A stretch of 15,287 nt of DNA from Halobacteriales archaeon QS_9_70_65 (GCA_003023535.1 PXSC01000034.1:1-15287); one strand, 5' to 3'. Shown: positions 7,047 to 15,127, numbered from the stretch's first letter. Notes: generated from the sequence alone by a model not told the origin. A program made the numbers and translations.

Positions 7047-7669
7047 ATGAGAGTGGTCGTTTCCATCGGCGGGAGCGTGCTCGCGTCGGACCTGGAGCCG
7101 GACCGGGTGGCGGCGCACGCGGGGGTCGTCGACGAGCTGGTCGCCGACGGACACGAGGTGGCCGTCGTCGTCGGCGGCGGCGACGTCGCCCGCAGGTACA
7201 TCGAAACCGCTCGGGCGCTGGGGGCGACGGAGTACGACCTCGACGCCGTCGGCATCGACGTGACACGGCTGAACGCCCGGCTCCTGCTGACGGCGCTGGA
7301 GTCGTCGGCCATCCCCGAGCCGGCCGAGAACCCCGAGACGGCCCGGGCGTCGCTGCGGCGCGGCGAGACGGTCGTCATGGGCGGGACCGCCCCCGGCCAC
7401 ACCACCGACGCCGTCTCGGCGCTGCTGGCCGAAACCGTCGCGGCCGACCTCCTGGTGTACGCCACGAGCGTCCCCGGGGTCTACTCCGCCGACCCCGACG
7501 AGGACGACGGCGCCGAGCGGCACGACCGGCTCACGCCGGCGGAGCTGGTCGACACCATCGCCTCCATCGAAATCACCGCCGGCTCGAACGCGCCGGTCGA
7601 CCTGCTGGCCGCGAAGGTCATCGAGCGGTCCGGGCTGCGGGCGATCGTCCTGGACGGCACCGACCCGGG
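7047..7669 (+). pseudogene. pyrH: Uridylate (UMP) kinase, 3' end missing
   Basis: UMP kinase makes UDP from UMP and ATP, the first committed step toward UTP and CTP. The archaeal-type PyrH amino-acid-kinase fold is clear. MRVVVSIGGSVLA forms the nucleotide loop, followed by VVVGGGDVARRYI, GATEYDLDAVGIDVTRLNAR, MGGTAPGHTTDAVSALLAE, ATSVPGVYSADPDED and finally AIVLDGTDP at residue 206. Family members continue for roughly 30 more residues. Here the DNA switches within a run of G residues (7667-7671) into the lysS coding sequence in another frame. The pyrH frame then reads unrelated residues to a stop at 8066. The active core is largely present but the last strand and helix are gone. The start has a TATA box 29 bases upstream. 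Confidence 0.85.
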
Positions 7670-9118
7670 GGCGTCTCGCCGTCCGGTGTGCCGCATCTCG
7701 GCCACGTCAACGAGATCATGCGGGGCTACTTCGTCGCCGAGGCGCTGCGAGACCGCGGCCGCGAGGTCCGGCAGGTGTTCACGGCCGACGACCGCGACCG
7801 TCTGCGGACGCTCCCCCGCAAACTGGCGGACCTGGAGGGCGACGTCGTCGGTCTCGGCGAGGTCGACGCCGGCGCCCTCGGGCGGAACCTCGGCCGGCCG
7901 TACACCGACGTTCCCGACCCCTTCGGCTGCTGTGACTCCTACGGCGACCACTTCACGACGCTCCTGGAGCGGGCCGCCGACGCCGTCGACATCCCCATCG
8001 ACGTCGTCTCGAACACGGAGCTGTACGAGAGCGGCGCCTTCGACGACGCCGTCCGGCACGTCCTGACGGACCGGGAGACCGCACGCGAGGTGCTCGCGGA
8101 GTTCCAGGACACGGTCGACGACGGGTACGTCCCCTTCTTCCCGCGGTGTGCGGAGTGCGGCACCCTCACCGAGACGGTCGTCGGCGTCGACGTCGGCGCG
8201 GAGACGGTCGACTACGTCTGCGAGGACGTCGCGGCCGGCGACGAGGTCATCGAGGGCTGCGGCCACGAGGGGACGGCGACGTTCCGGGAGGGGAAGCTCC
8301 CCTGGCGGCTCGAGTGGCCCGCACAGTGGCGGGTGCTCGACGTCGACTTCGAGCCGTTCGGCAAGGACCACGCCGAGGGCTCGTGGCCCTCCGGCGAGGC
8401 CGTCGCCCGCGAGCTGTTCGGGGAGGCGCCGCCGGTGCCGATGGCCTACGAGTGGTTCACGCTCGACGGCGAGGCGCTGTCGTCGTCGTCCGGCAACGTC
8501 GTCACCGTCGACGAGGTGCTGGAGCTGCTGGAGCCGGCGGTGCTGCGGTACTTCTTCACGAAGAACCCCGCGAAGCAGCGGGACTTCGACGTCGGCGCCG
8601 TCGACGGGCTGGTCGACGACTTCGATCGCTTCGAGGCCGTCTACTTCGGCGCGGCCGACGCCGTCAAGGCCGACCGCGAGCGCGCCGAGCGGGCCTACCC
8701 GACGGTCGTTGACGAGGTGCCCGACGAGCGGCCCGTCCGCATCTCCTACCGGTTCGCGGCCGTCCTCGGGATGACGGACAACCGAGAGCTGCGCGTCGAC
8801 ATGGCCGAACGGTCGGGTCACGTCCCACCGGACGCCGACGACGGGGCCGTCGAGGAACTACCCGACGTGGCGTTCGACGACGCGACGGCGGCGGCGCTCG
8901 ACGAGCTCGCGACGTACATCGAACGCACGGAGCCCGACGCGGAGAGCCTGCAGGAAGAGATCTACGAGACGGCGAGGCGGAACGACGTCCCGGTCGACGC
9001 GTTCTTCGAGGTCGGCTACCGGCTGTTCCTCGAGGAGACGGAGGGACCGCGGCTGGGGCCGTTTCTGGCGCCGATGGACACCGAGTTCGTCGTCCGGCGG
9101 CTCCGGCGGGCGGGCTGA
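7667..9118 (+). pseudogene. lysS: Lysyl-tRNA synthetase, class I, 5' end missing
   Basis: The enzyme charges tRNA-Lys; archaea typically use this class I form. The frame enters at GGVSPSGVPHLGHVNEIMRG, which contains the HIGH-type ATP motif HLGH (7694-7705). It keeps the catalytic and zinc-binding parts (DPFGCCDSYGDHF, RCAECG, EGCGHEG). The KMSKS-equivalent is SSSSGNVVTVDEVLELL, followed by the helical anticodon-binding half ending VVRRLRRAG. The preserved length is 483 residues. Full-length relatives have about 40 further N-terminal residues before GGVSPSG, and these, the start codon and the gap to pyrH are absent. The frame stays open upstream, but that part is antisense to nothing meaningful and lies in another frame of pyrH. 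LysRS is presumably essential, so an assembly deletion is more likely than real loss. Confidence 0.88.
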
Positions 9119-9171
9119 ACGGGCCGCCGCGACGGAACGACTTTTGACTCCCCCGGCCCCTACCGACACCA

Positions 9172-10941
9172 ATGCGAACGCTGCTGTGGCTGCTCGTCGG
9201 TGTTCTCCTCTACACCACGGTCGCGATGGCGCTGAAAAGCCGCGGCGTACTCCCCTCGGCGCTGCGGGTTTCCGGGCCGGTTCTCACCGTCCACACCAAG
9301 CGCGGCCGGGCGTTTCTCGACCGGGTGGCCGCGCCGAGGCGGCTCTGGCGGGCGTGGGGCAACTTCGGCGTCGGCATCACATTGGTCGTCATGGTGGGGT
9401 CGTTCTTCGGCGTGTTGTTCGCGGCGGTGAGCGCGATCACCGACCCCGGCGCGGTCGGCGGCATCACCCGTCCACAGGACGCGCTGGTCATCCCCGGCGT
9501 CAACCAGTTCCTCCCGTGGGCGGCCGCCGTCGACATCCTCGTCGGCCTGCTCGTCGGGCTCGTCGTCCACGAGGGCGGCCACGGGCTGCTGTGCCGCGTC
9601 GAGAACATCGAGATCGAGTCGATGGGCGTCGCGCTGCTGGCGTTCATCCCGCTGGGGGCGTTCGTCCAGCCCGACGAGGAGAGCCAGCAGTCCGCCGACC
9701 GCGGCGGCAAGACCCGGATGTTCGCCGCCGGCGTGACGAACAACTTCCTCGTGGCGGCGCTGTCGTTCGGCCTGCTGTTTCTCGTCGTCGCGAGCCTCGT
9801 CACCGTCGTCCCCGGGGTGGCGGTCGGCGGCGCGCTGCCGGGGTCGGCCGCCGAGGACGCCGGCATCGAGCGCGGCGACGTCATCACGTCGGTCGACGGC
9901 CAGCCCGTCGCCAACGAGACGGAGTTCGAGGCGGCGCTGGCCGACGCCGACCGCGAGGTGACCGTCGGCCGGGCCGACGGCGGGGACGTGACCGTCGAGC
10001 GGAGCCTCATCGTCACCCGGGCCGTCGTCGACGCCCCCCTGGAAACGGGGACGGAGGTACGGGCCGTCGACGGCGAGACCGTCCACACGGGTTCGGGCTT
10101 CGAGACGGCGGTCGAAGGCGCCGAGACCGTCGAACTGGACACCAACGAGGGGACCGTCGAGTTCCCCGTCGGCGTCTTCGTCAGCAGCGTCCCGCGGGAC
10201 GGCCCGCTGGCGGCCGCCGGCGCCCCGGACACGCCGATGTTGGTCAGCAGCGTCGACGGCGAGCCGACGCCGACCCCCGAGGCGCTGTCGGACGTCCTCG
10301 CCGAGCGGTCGGCGGGCGACACCGTCGAGGTCGTCGCCTACCACGGCGACGGTACCGACCCCTGGAACGGCGAGCGCCGGAGCTACGAGGTGACCCTCGC
10401 GGCGAACGACCGGACCGGCGGCGGCTTCCTGGGCGTCGCCGGCATCCAGGGCGGCACCAGCGGCCTCGTCGTCGACGACTTCGGCATCGACCCCTACCCC
10501 GCCGAGCAGTACCTCACCCTCCTCGGCGGCGGCGGGTGGGACGACCCGGTGTCGACGTTCGTCTCCCGGGTCATCGCAGCGCTGGTCCTGCCGTTCGCGA
10601 GCAACATCCAGCCCGGCATCAGCTACAACTTCGCCGGCTTCAACGGCGCGATCGCGGCCTTCTACAGCGTCTCCGGGCCGGTCGGCGCCGGAGTCGTCTT
10701 CGGCCTGGCGAACGTCCTCTTCTGGACCGGCTGGGTGAACATCAACCTCGGGCTGTTCAACTGCATCCCCTCGTATCCGCTCGACGGCGGCCACATCCTC
10801 CGGTCCTGCGTGGAGGCGACGCTGGCACGGCTGCCGGTCGACCCCGACCCGACCGTCGCCGCGGCGGTGACCGCGGCGATAAGCGCGACGATGATACTGG
10901 GCCTCCTCGGACGGCTGTTCCTGCCGGGGCTGCTGGCGTGA
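9172..10941 (+). CDS. Membrane zinc metalloprotease, site-2 type with PDZ-like domains (peptidase M50)
   Basis: This 589-residue membrane protein has the zinc motif HEGGH (residues 133-137, in GLVVHEGGHGLL). The third-ligand motif LDGGH (537-541) lies in NCIPSYPLDGGHILR. Between these halves is a long soluble insert of about 215-430. It contains a PDZ domain (GSAAEDAGIERGDVITSVDG, 224-243) and a second PDZ-like repeat (GPLAAAGAPDTP, LVSSVDGEPTPTPEALSDVL, 344-376). The first 20 residues form a membrane anchor, with further segments near 65-90, 118-140, 192-213, 463-476 and 500-530. The PDZ region probably selects or gates substrates, as in RseP and SpoIVFB relatives; the substrate is unknown. 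It follows lysS by 53 bases and has a weak TATA-like ACTTTTGAC about 30 bases upstream. It is unlike the other M50 gene here (4350-5525), which has no PDZ. Confidence 0.9.
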   Translation: MRTLLWLLVGVLLYTTVAMALKSRGVLPSALRVSGPVLTVHTKRGRAFLDRVAAPRRLWRAWGNFGVGITLVVMVGSFFGVLFAAVSAITDPGAVGGITRPQDALVIPGVNQFLPWAAAVDILVGLLVGLVVHEGGHGLLCRVENIEIESMGVALLAFIPLGAFVQPDEESQQSADRGGKTRMFAAGVTNNFLVAALSFGLLFLVVASLVTVVPGVAVGGALPGSAAEDAGIERGDVITSVDGQPVANETEFEAALADADREVTVGRADGGDVTVERSLIVTRAVVDAPLETGTEVRAVDGETVHTGSGFETAVEGAETVELDTNEGTVEFPVGVFVSSVPRDGPLAAAGAPDTPMLVSSVDGEPTPTPEALSDVLAERSAGDTVEVVAYHGDGTDPWNGERRSYEVTLAANDRTGGGFLGVAGIQGGTSGLVVDDFGIDPYPAEQYLTLLGGGGWDDPVSTFVSRVIAALVLPFASNIQPGISYNFAGFNGAIAAFYSVSGPVGAGVVFGLANVLFWTGWVNINLGLFNCIPSYPLDGGHILRSCVEATLARLPVDPDPTVAAAVTAAISATMILGLLGRLFLPGLLA

Positions 10942-10969
10942 GAGGGAAACGTCCGGGCGGCTCGGCCGC

Positions 10970-11200
10970 TCAGCTCGGCGAGTGGTCGTGGCCGAGAACG
11001 GCACAGACGGCGTGCAGCAGCGCGCCGCCGAAGACGCGGGGCCCTGCGACGGCACCGGTGAACAGGCCGACGACGAGCGCGAAGGGCAGCAGCGTGGCGG
11101 TCCAGAAGGCGACCGCGCGGACGCCGCCGACGGCGTAGCCGACGAGCCGTTCGAGCGTCCCCGATGGGGCGGACGGGAGGGGTCGGGTTTCGATGGACAT
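10970..11200 (-). CDS. Small membrane protein of unknown function
   Basis: The 76-residue protein starts MSIETRPLPSAPSGTLERLV. A hydrophobic segment (about 22-46; GVRAVAFWTATLLPFALVVG) follows, and then a second, weaker one (GPRVFGGALLHAVCAVLGHD). It ends in His/Asp/Ser residues. The pattern suggests one or two membrane helices with a short soluble N-terminus. I do not recognise a functional family. ATG 11200 is preferred over an in-frame ATG at 11233, because the TATA box at 11237-11244 would place the transcription start downstream of 11233. It is convergent with the PDZ-M50 protease (28 bases between stops) and divergent from hemQ. Confidence 0.7.
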   Translation of the reverse strand: MSIETRPLPSAPSGTLERLVGYAVGGVRAVAFWTATLLPFALVVGLFTGAVAGPRVFGGALLHAVCAVLGHDHSPS

Positions 11201-11236
11201 GGAGGCGTCCGTACCGACACCGTGGGCCCACACCCC

Positions 11237-11244
11237 GATATAAA
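11237..11244 (-). promoter_or_regulatory. TATA box of the small membrane protein gene
   Basis: The minus strand reads TTTATATC, centred about 40 bases before ATG 11200. A transcription start about 25 bases further on would leave a leader of roughly 15 bases. Confidence 0.55.
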
Positions 11245-11484
11245 CCCCAGAGAATTGCTGTGCGTTCAGCTCGGTTCGCGCGTTTCACGCGACCGTCGGG
11301 CGACTCGGCGACGTTTAACGAACGGCTCTCGTGCTGCCAGACGTTTTATCGAGCCGTTCGAGGTCGTCTCGTCCATCTCTCGCGGTCGTCGCCCGCGTGG
11401 CGCCGTCCGGCTCCGTCGCCGGCGCCCGACGTCCCGTCGGGCGGAACGCAAAAGCGCCATTACGCCCGAACACGAAGGACGGAC

Positions 11485-13719
11485 ATGAAACGACGCGAAG
11501 CGCCGGGAACGGAGGAGGGCTGGTACGTCCTCCACGACCTGCGGCACGTCGACTGGGACGGCTGGCGCGAGGCGCCGGAGACGGTCCGCGAGCGGGCCGT
11601 CGAGGAGGGTGTCGACTACCTCCGACGCCACGAGGCCCTGGCGGACGCCGAGGAGGGCGCCTCGGCCGTCTTCTCGGTCGTCGGCCACGACGCCGACCTG
11701 CTGGTGTTGCACCTCCGGCCGACGTTGGAGCACCTCGATCGCGCACAGCGGCGCCTCGAGTCGACCGCCCTCGCGGCGTTCACCGAGCGCGCCGACTCGT
11801 ACGTCTCCGTCACGGAGGTGTCGGGCTACATGCACGAGGACCTCACCGACGGCCTCGACGACGTCGACGACGAGGGCACCCGCAGCTACATGCGGCAGCG
11901 CATCTACCCGGAGATCCCCGACGCCGACCACGTCTGTTTCTACCCGATGGACAAGCGGCGCGGCCCCGAGGACAACTGGTACGACCTGCCGTTCGACGAG
12001 CGGGCGGAGTACATGTCCGCCCACGGCGAGGTCGGCCGCGAGTACGCCGGCCGCGTCACGCAGATCATCGCCGGTAGCGTCGGCCTCGACGACCACGAGT
12101 GGGGCGTGACGCTGTTCGCCGACGACCCGACCGACATCAAGGAGCTGCTGTACGAGATGCGGTTCGACCCCTCCTCCTCGCGGTTCGCGGAGTTCGGCGA
12201 CTTCCACGTCGGCCGCCGGTTCCCGCCCGGCGACCTCGGGGCGATGCTGGCCGGCGAGGCGGTCCCGACCGACGAGCCGCTCGACGGAACGACGACCGAC
12301 GGCACGACCGGAGCGGACGACGCGGATGACGGCGACGACGGCGGGTCGGGCGGCCGACCCTCGACGGAGTCGGCACACGAGCCGGTCGACGCCGGGACGT
12401 TCCTCGAGCGGGCCGACGCCCACGGCGCCGACCTCGACGTCGAGGCGGCCGGCCACGGCCTGCTGTTCGAGTCGGGGGCGCCCGCGGCGACCGTCGCCGA
12501 GGAGGTCGAGGGGCTGCGGGCGAACTTCGACCACTACGACACCCACGTCGGAACGGAGGTCCTCGAAAGCGAACGGACGGTCGTCGTCTCGCTGTGGGCC
12601 ACCCGGCGGGCCGCCGACACCGCCTCGGGCTTCCTCGCGGACCTGCCGGGCGTCGACGGCGGCGTCGGGGCCGACCTCGAGGGCCACGGCGCCGACGACA
12701 CCGACGACACGGACGACGGGGGGGACCCGGCGGAGCACGGCGCCGACGACGTGGGCGACGAGCCGCGGCGCGGGGAGCCGCCCCACGAGTCGGTCGAAGC
12801 CACCGAGTTCCAGCGGCTCGCCCACCGGTTCGGGGTCGATCCCGGCGACCACCCGGCGGCCGGTTACGCGCTGCTGTTCCGGTCGGAGACGGCCGCCGAG
12901 CACCTCGTCGAGGAGGTCGACGACCTCCGGGAGCGCTTCGAGAGCCACGAGGGCCACGTGCTGACGACGGTCCGGGCTGACTCGGGCGACACGGCGGTGG
13001 TCTCGCTGTGGGCCGACGAGTCGGCCGCCGACACCGGCTCGAGGTTCCTGACGGAGCTGTCGGGGGTCGGTGCCGGCGTCGGAGCCGCCTTCGAATCCGA
13101 GGGCGTCGGCGCCGACACGGAGCGGGACGACGACGACATCCGCGGCGAACTCGCCGACCTCGGGGTCTACGCCGGCCAGCCCCACGGTGAGGGCGTCTAC
13201 GCGCTGGTGCTGTACTCCGAGGCGCCGGTCGAGGAGCTGCACGAGGAACTCGCCGGGCTCCGGGACAGCTTCGAGGGGTACGGGGGCCACGTCAAGTCGG
13301 CGGTGTACGACGACGAGGCCGGCGAGGGGCGGCCGGCCGTCGTCTCGATCTGGGAGACGCAGGACGCCGCCGACCGCGCCGCCGGGTTCCTCGCGGATCT
13401 CCCCGGCGTCGTCGGTCGGACCGACGAGGCCGAGGGCGACTTCGGGACGATGGGGATGTTCTACACCGTCAAGCCCGACTACCGGGGCGAGTTCGTCGAC
13501 ACCTTCGCCGAGGTCGGCGAGGTGCTGGGCGGGATGGACGGCCACCTCGACACCCGGCTGATGGTCAACCGCGAGGACGAAGACGACATGTTCATCGCCA
13601 GCCGCTGGCGGCAGCGGGAGGACGCGATGGCGTTCTTCCGCTCGGAGTCGTTCCGGGACACCGTCGAGTGGGGCCGGGAGGTGCTCGACGACCGCCCCCG
13701 GCACGTCTTCCTGGCCTGA
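11485..13719 (+). CDS. hemQ: HemQ-type haem-binding protein (chlorite-dismutase family) fused to an ABM domain, with triplicated middle module
   Basis: This is a 744-residue acidic protein. Residues 1-255 are a chlorite-dismutase-family domain of HemQ type. YPMDKRRG has Tyr153 at the position of the catalytic tyrosine. His180 in SAHGEVGREYAG is the expected axial haem ligand. Gln193 occupies the distal place, 13 residues on as in Listeria HemQ. This favours coproheme decarboxylation over chlorite breakdown. An Asp/Gly linker follows. Three related modules come next (about 298-395, 437-535 and 552-645), each with a (G/V)-x-(A/G)-L-(L/V) strand, a helix ending in LR-x-x-F and a VVS(L/I)W strand. 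The C-terminal ABM-type domain is 653-744 (GTMGMFYTVKPDYRG, DMFIASRWR). Haloferax PitA is the known Cld-ABM fusion. As I recall, usual haloarchaeal relatives have one middle module, most like the third here. The upstream 284-base gap has only weak TATA candidates such as GCAAAAGC (11448-11455). Confidence 0.9.
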   Translation: MKRREAPGTEEGWYVLHDLRHVDWDGWREAPETVRERAVEEGVDYLRRHEALADAEEGASAVFSVVGHDADLLVLHLRPTLEHLDRAQRRLESTALAAFTERADSYVSVTEVSGYMHEDLTDGLDDVDDEGTRSYMRQRIYPEIPDADHVCFYPMDKRRGPEDNWYDLPFDERAEYMSAHGEVGREYAGRVTQIIAGSVGLDDHEWGVTLFADDPTDIKELLYEMRFDPSSSRFAEFGDFHVGRRFPPGDLGAMLAGEAVPTDEPLDGTTTDGTTGADDADDGDDGGSGGRPSTESAHEPVDAGTFLERADAHGADLDVEAAGHGLLFESGAPAATVAEEVEGLRANFDHYDTHVGTEVLESERTVVVSLWATRRAADTASGFLADLPGVDGGVGADLEGHGADDTDDTDDGGDPAEHGADDVGDEPRRGEPPHESVEATEFQRLAHRFGVDPGDHPAAGYALLFRSETAAEHLVEEVDDLRERFESHEGHVLTTVRADSGDTAVVSLWADESAADTGSRFLTELSGVGAGVGAAFESEGVGADTERDDDDIRGELADLGVYAGQPHGEGVYALVLYSEAPVEELHEELAGLRDSFEGYGGHVKSAVYDDEAGEGRPAVVSIWETQDAADRAAGFLADLPGVVGRTDEAEGDFGTMGMFYTVKPDYRGEFVDTFAEVGEVLGGMDGHLDTRLMVNREDEDDMFIASRWRQREDAMAFFRSESFRDTVEWGREVLDDRPRHVFLA

Positions 13720-13745
13720 CTACCGTTCGGACGACGTCCGACGCG

Positions 13746-13753
13746 GCTCTTTT
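13746..13753 (+). terminator. Possible T-rich terminator of hemQ
   Basis: GCTCTTTT with a T4 run starts 31 bases after the hemQ stop. Short T runs end many archaeal transcripts, but this one is weak. Confidence 0.25.
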
Positions 13754-13788
13754 GCGACTACCTGTTACAGCGAGAGAGTCCCGGCGTC

Positions 13789-13922
13789 GACGGCGCTTGC
13801 GCCGTCTGCTCGTGGCGTCTTCGACGCCACGCTGTCGTCGGGCACTGCCCGACTACCTGAGGGATCTTCGATCCCTCTCTGTCGCCGGGCTTCGCCCGGC
13901 TGCCTGAGGGACGTGGTCCCTC
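13789..13922. repeat. Array of six tandem short hairpins
   Basis: Six near-perfect stem-loops follow each other, separated by only 4-6 bases. They lie at 13789-13806 (GACGGCGC/GCGCCGTC), 13811-13831 (CGTGGCGTC/GACGCCACG), 13837-13853 (GTCGGGC/GCCCGAC), 13859-13877 (GAGGGATC/GATCCCTC), 13884-13900 (GCCGGGC/GCCCGGC) and 13906-13922 (GAGGGAC/GTCCCTC). Stems are 7-9 bp and loops 2-3 bases. The last four form two diverged units of about 47 bp, each CTGTC + hairpin + T(A/G)CCT + hairpin. Their stem differences are compensated on both arms, so pairing is kept. I see no coding function. It could be a REP-like or mobile palindromic element, a structured RNA, or a termination zone between the convergent hemQ and Tat-substrate genes. 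Confidence 0.8.
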
Positions 13923-13948
13923 TCCATTCACGCCGGGGAGGATATCAT

Positions 13949-13971
13949 CGTTCGAGTACCGTCCCGCCAGC
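13949..13971 (-). repeat. Duplicate of the 3' end of the neighbouring Tat-substrate gene
   Basis: This matches 14019-14041 at 21 of 23 bases. On the minus strand it reads AGGTVLER followed by a TGA stop, the same peptide ending as the gene at 14015-14959 (AGGTVLER, TAG). It looks like a leftover 3' end of a tandem paralogue. Confidence 0.5.
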
Positions 13972-14000
13972 GTCGGGCGGTGCTCGACGACGCCCGACGC
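13970..14000. terminator. Hairpin downstream of the Tat-substrate gene
   Basis: A perfect 10-bp stem GCGTCGGGCG/CGCCCGACGC encloses an 11-base loop. It starts 15 bases after the end of the leftward gene and lies between the two copies of that gene's 3' end. It may act as a transcript end or stabiliser, or be another palindromic repeat like those at 13789-13922. Confidence 0.4.
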
Positions 14001-14014
14001 CGCCTTCCTCCCGA

Positions 14015-14959
14015 CTACCGTTCGAGCACCGTCCCGCCGGCACCGACGACGATGTCGGTGCTGCCGCGCGCGACGGCGTTGAGCTTCCCACTGACGGGCG
14101 TCGTCATCTGGCTCCACTCGCCGCCGGACAGCTCGAAGATGGCCCCGTCGGAGCCGACCGCGTAGCCGTCGTCGCCGGCCGTCTCGATGGCGAAGAGGTC
14201 GGCTGCGCCGATGTTCGTCGGCGTCCATTGGCTGCCGTCGTAGTCGAACACGGAGCCGTTGCCGCCGGAGACGGCGACGTCGTTGACGGCGTCGCTGTCC
14301 AGCCCGTAGAACGTCACGTCGGCGTCATCGATGCCGATGGTGTCGTAGGTGACGCCGTCGTCGGTGGCGAACACCTCGTCGTTGGTGTCGATGGCGTGTC
14401 CGGAGCGATTGCTGTAGAAGTCGATGGCCTCCAGCCCGGCGCCGCTGCCGGGGGTCGCGTACTCCCAGGTGCCCTTCTCGCCGTTCTTGAAGCTGTAGTG
14501 GATCGCCCCGGAGTCGTCGGCGACGTAGACCTCCGCGCTGCCCGCGGAGCAGGTCACGGCCACGTCGTTGAAGTTCGAGGTGGAATCGTTCGGCGCCGAC
14601 CGGTCGATGAGGTTGCCGGTCGTCACGTCGTACTCGCCGATGGCGCCGGAGGCGCCGACCACCCAGAGCCGCTTGCCGTCGTCGGTCGCGTCCGTGCCGT
14701 TGAGGTCGTTGCCGCCGCCGGTCGGGCCGCCCTGCAGGACCGTCTGCCAGCCGCCGTCGCGACGCTCGATCACCGTGCCACCGCCGCCGACCGCAAAGGC
14801 GTTCGTCGCGTAGGTGACGTCGTGTAGCGAGGTGTCGACCGGCGTCTCGGCCACCGTCCACTCACTCTCGGCGGCGACGCTCGTCGCCGGGACTACGGCC
14901 GTGGCCGCCGTCACACTCGCGAGCCTTAGCGTCGAACGTCGAGTTCTCCCCGATATCAT
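14015..14959 (-). CDS. Tat-exported repeat protein, probably a beta-propeller
   Basis: The predicted 314-residue protein begins MISGRTRRSTLRLASV and continues hydrophobic to ATSVAA (about residue 30). This is a twin-arginine signal peptide (TRRSTLR) with a likely cut near AA-ES. The mature part is rich in Gly, Asp and Thr and has repeated short blades: AFAVGGGGTVIERRDGGW, LWVVGASGAIGEYD, VYVADDSGAIHYS, GYAVGSDGAIFELSGGEW, DIVVGAGGTVLER. This (V)G-x-x-G-x-(I/V) pattern resembles the YCF48/BNR-like propeller repeat. First and last blades are alike, as if closing a ring. No catalytic residues or anchor are seen, so function is unknown beyond export and probable binding. An in-frame ATG at 14989 is an alternative start. 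A TATA-like TTTGATAG lies about 28 bases before 14959, and GAATTAAT suits the longer form. Confidence 0.75.
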   Translation of the reverse strand: MISGRTRRSTLRLASVTAATAVVPATSVAAESEWTVAETPVDTSLHDVTYATNAFAVGGGGTVIERRDGGWQTVLQGGPTGGGNDLNGTDATDDGKRLWVVGASGAIGEYDVTTGNLIDRSAPNDSTSNFNDVAVTCSAGSAEVYVADDSGAIHYSFKNGEKGTWEYATPGSGAGLEAIDFYSNRSGHAIDTNDEVFATDDGVTYDTIGIDDADVTFYGLDSDAVNDVAVSGGNGSVFDYDGSQWTPTNIGAADLFAIETAGDDGYAVGSDGAIFELSGGEWSQMTTPVSGKLNAVARGSTDIVVGAGGTVLER

Positions 14960-15127
14960 GTGTCGCCGTATTTCCCCAGGGGCTATCAAACCCGGGATAC
15001 GTTTGGATTAATTCACCCCGTTAGCGACCATTTAATTGGAACCTGTGTGGTTTCCCTCGGCAAAACCGACTGCTCGTGTTTTCTATCGGTACAGAAACGA
15101 AGTTCGATAGCCCCTCCGAACGGCCTC
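14960..15127. other. AT-richer intergenic region with an inverted repeat
   Basis: This 168-base gap separates PAN from the Tat-substrate gene, both on the minus strand. It contains AGGGGCTATC (14978-14987) and its exact complement GATAGCCCCT (15106-15115). It also has AT-rich stretches (TTAATTCA, TTTAATTGG) that are candidate promoter elements for the Tat-substrate gene. I see no ORF with coding character. Confidence 0.4.

Noticed and set aside
7007..7666. Upstream extension of the lysS frame
   Set aside because: This stretch is an out-of-frame reading of pyrH. The ATG at 7007 is not a real lysS start.
9160..11220. Long open frame antisense to the PDZ-M50 protease
   Set aside because: Low-complexity Asp/Arg/Gln composition typical of GC-rich shadow frames; the sense frame has zinc and PDZ motifs.
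11266..13704. Very long open frame antisense to hemQ
   Set aside because: It mirrors a GC-rich coding strand, has no recognisable motifs, and the plus-strand protein has clear domains.
13789..13922. CRISPR array
   Set aside because: There are no identical direct repeats with unique spacers of constant length; the units are adjacent palindromes with 4-6 base linkers.
13758..14228. Minus-strand ORF over the hairpin array
   Set aside because: It reads through palindromes and overlaps the Tat-substrate gene out of frame, with Arg-rich low-complexity sequence.
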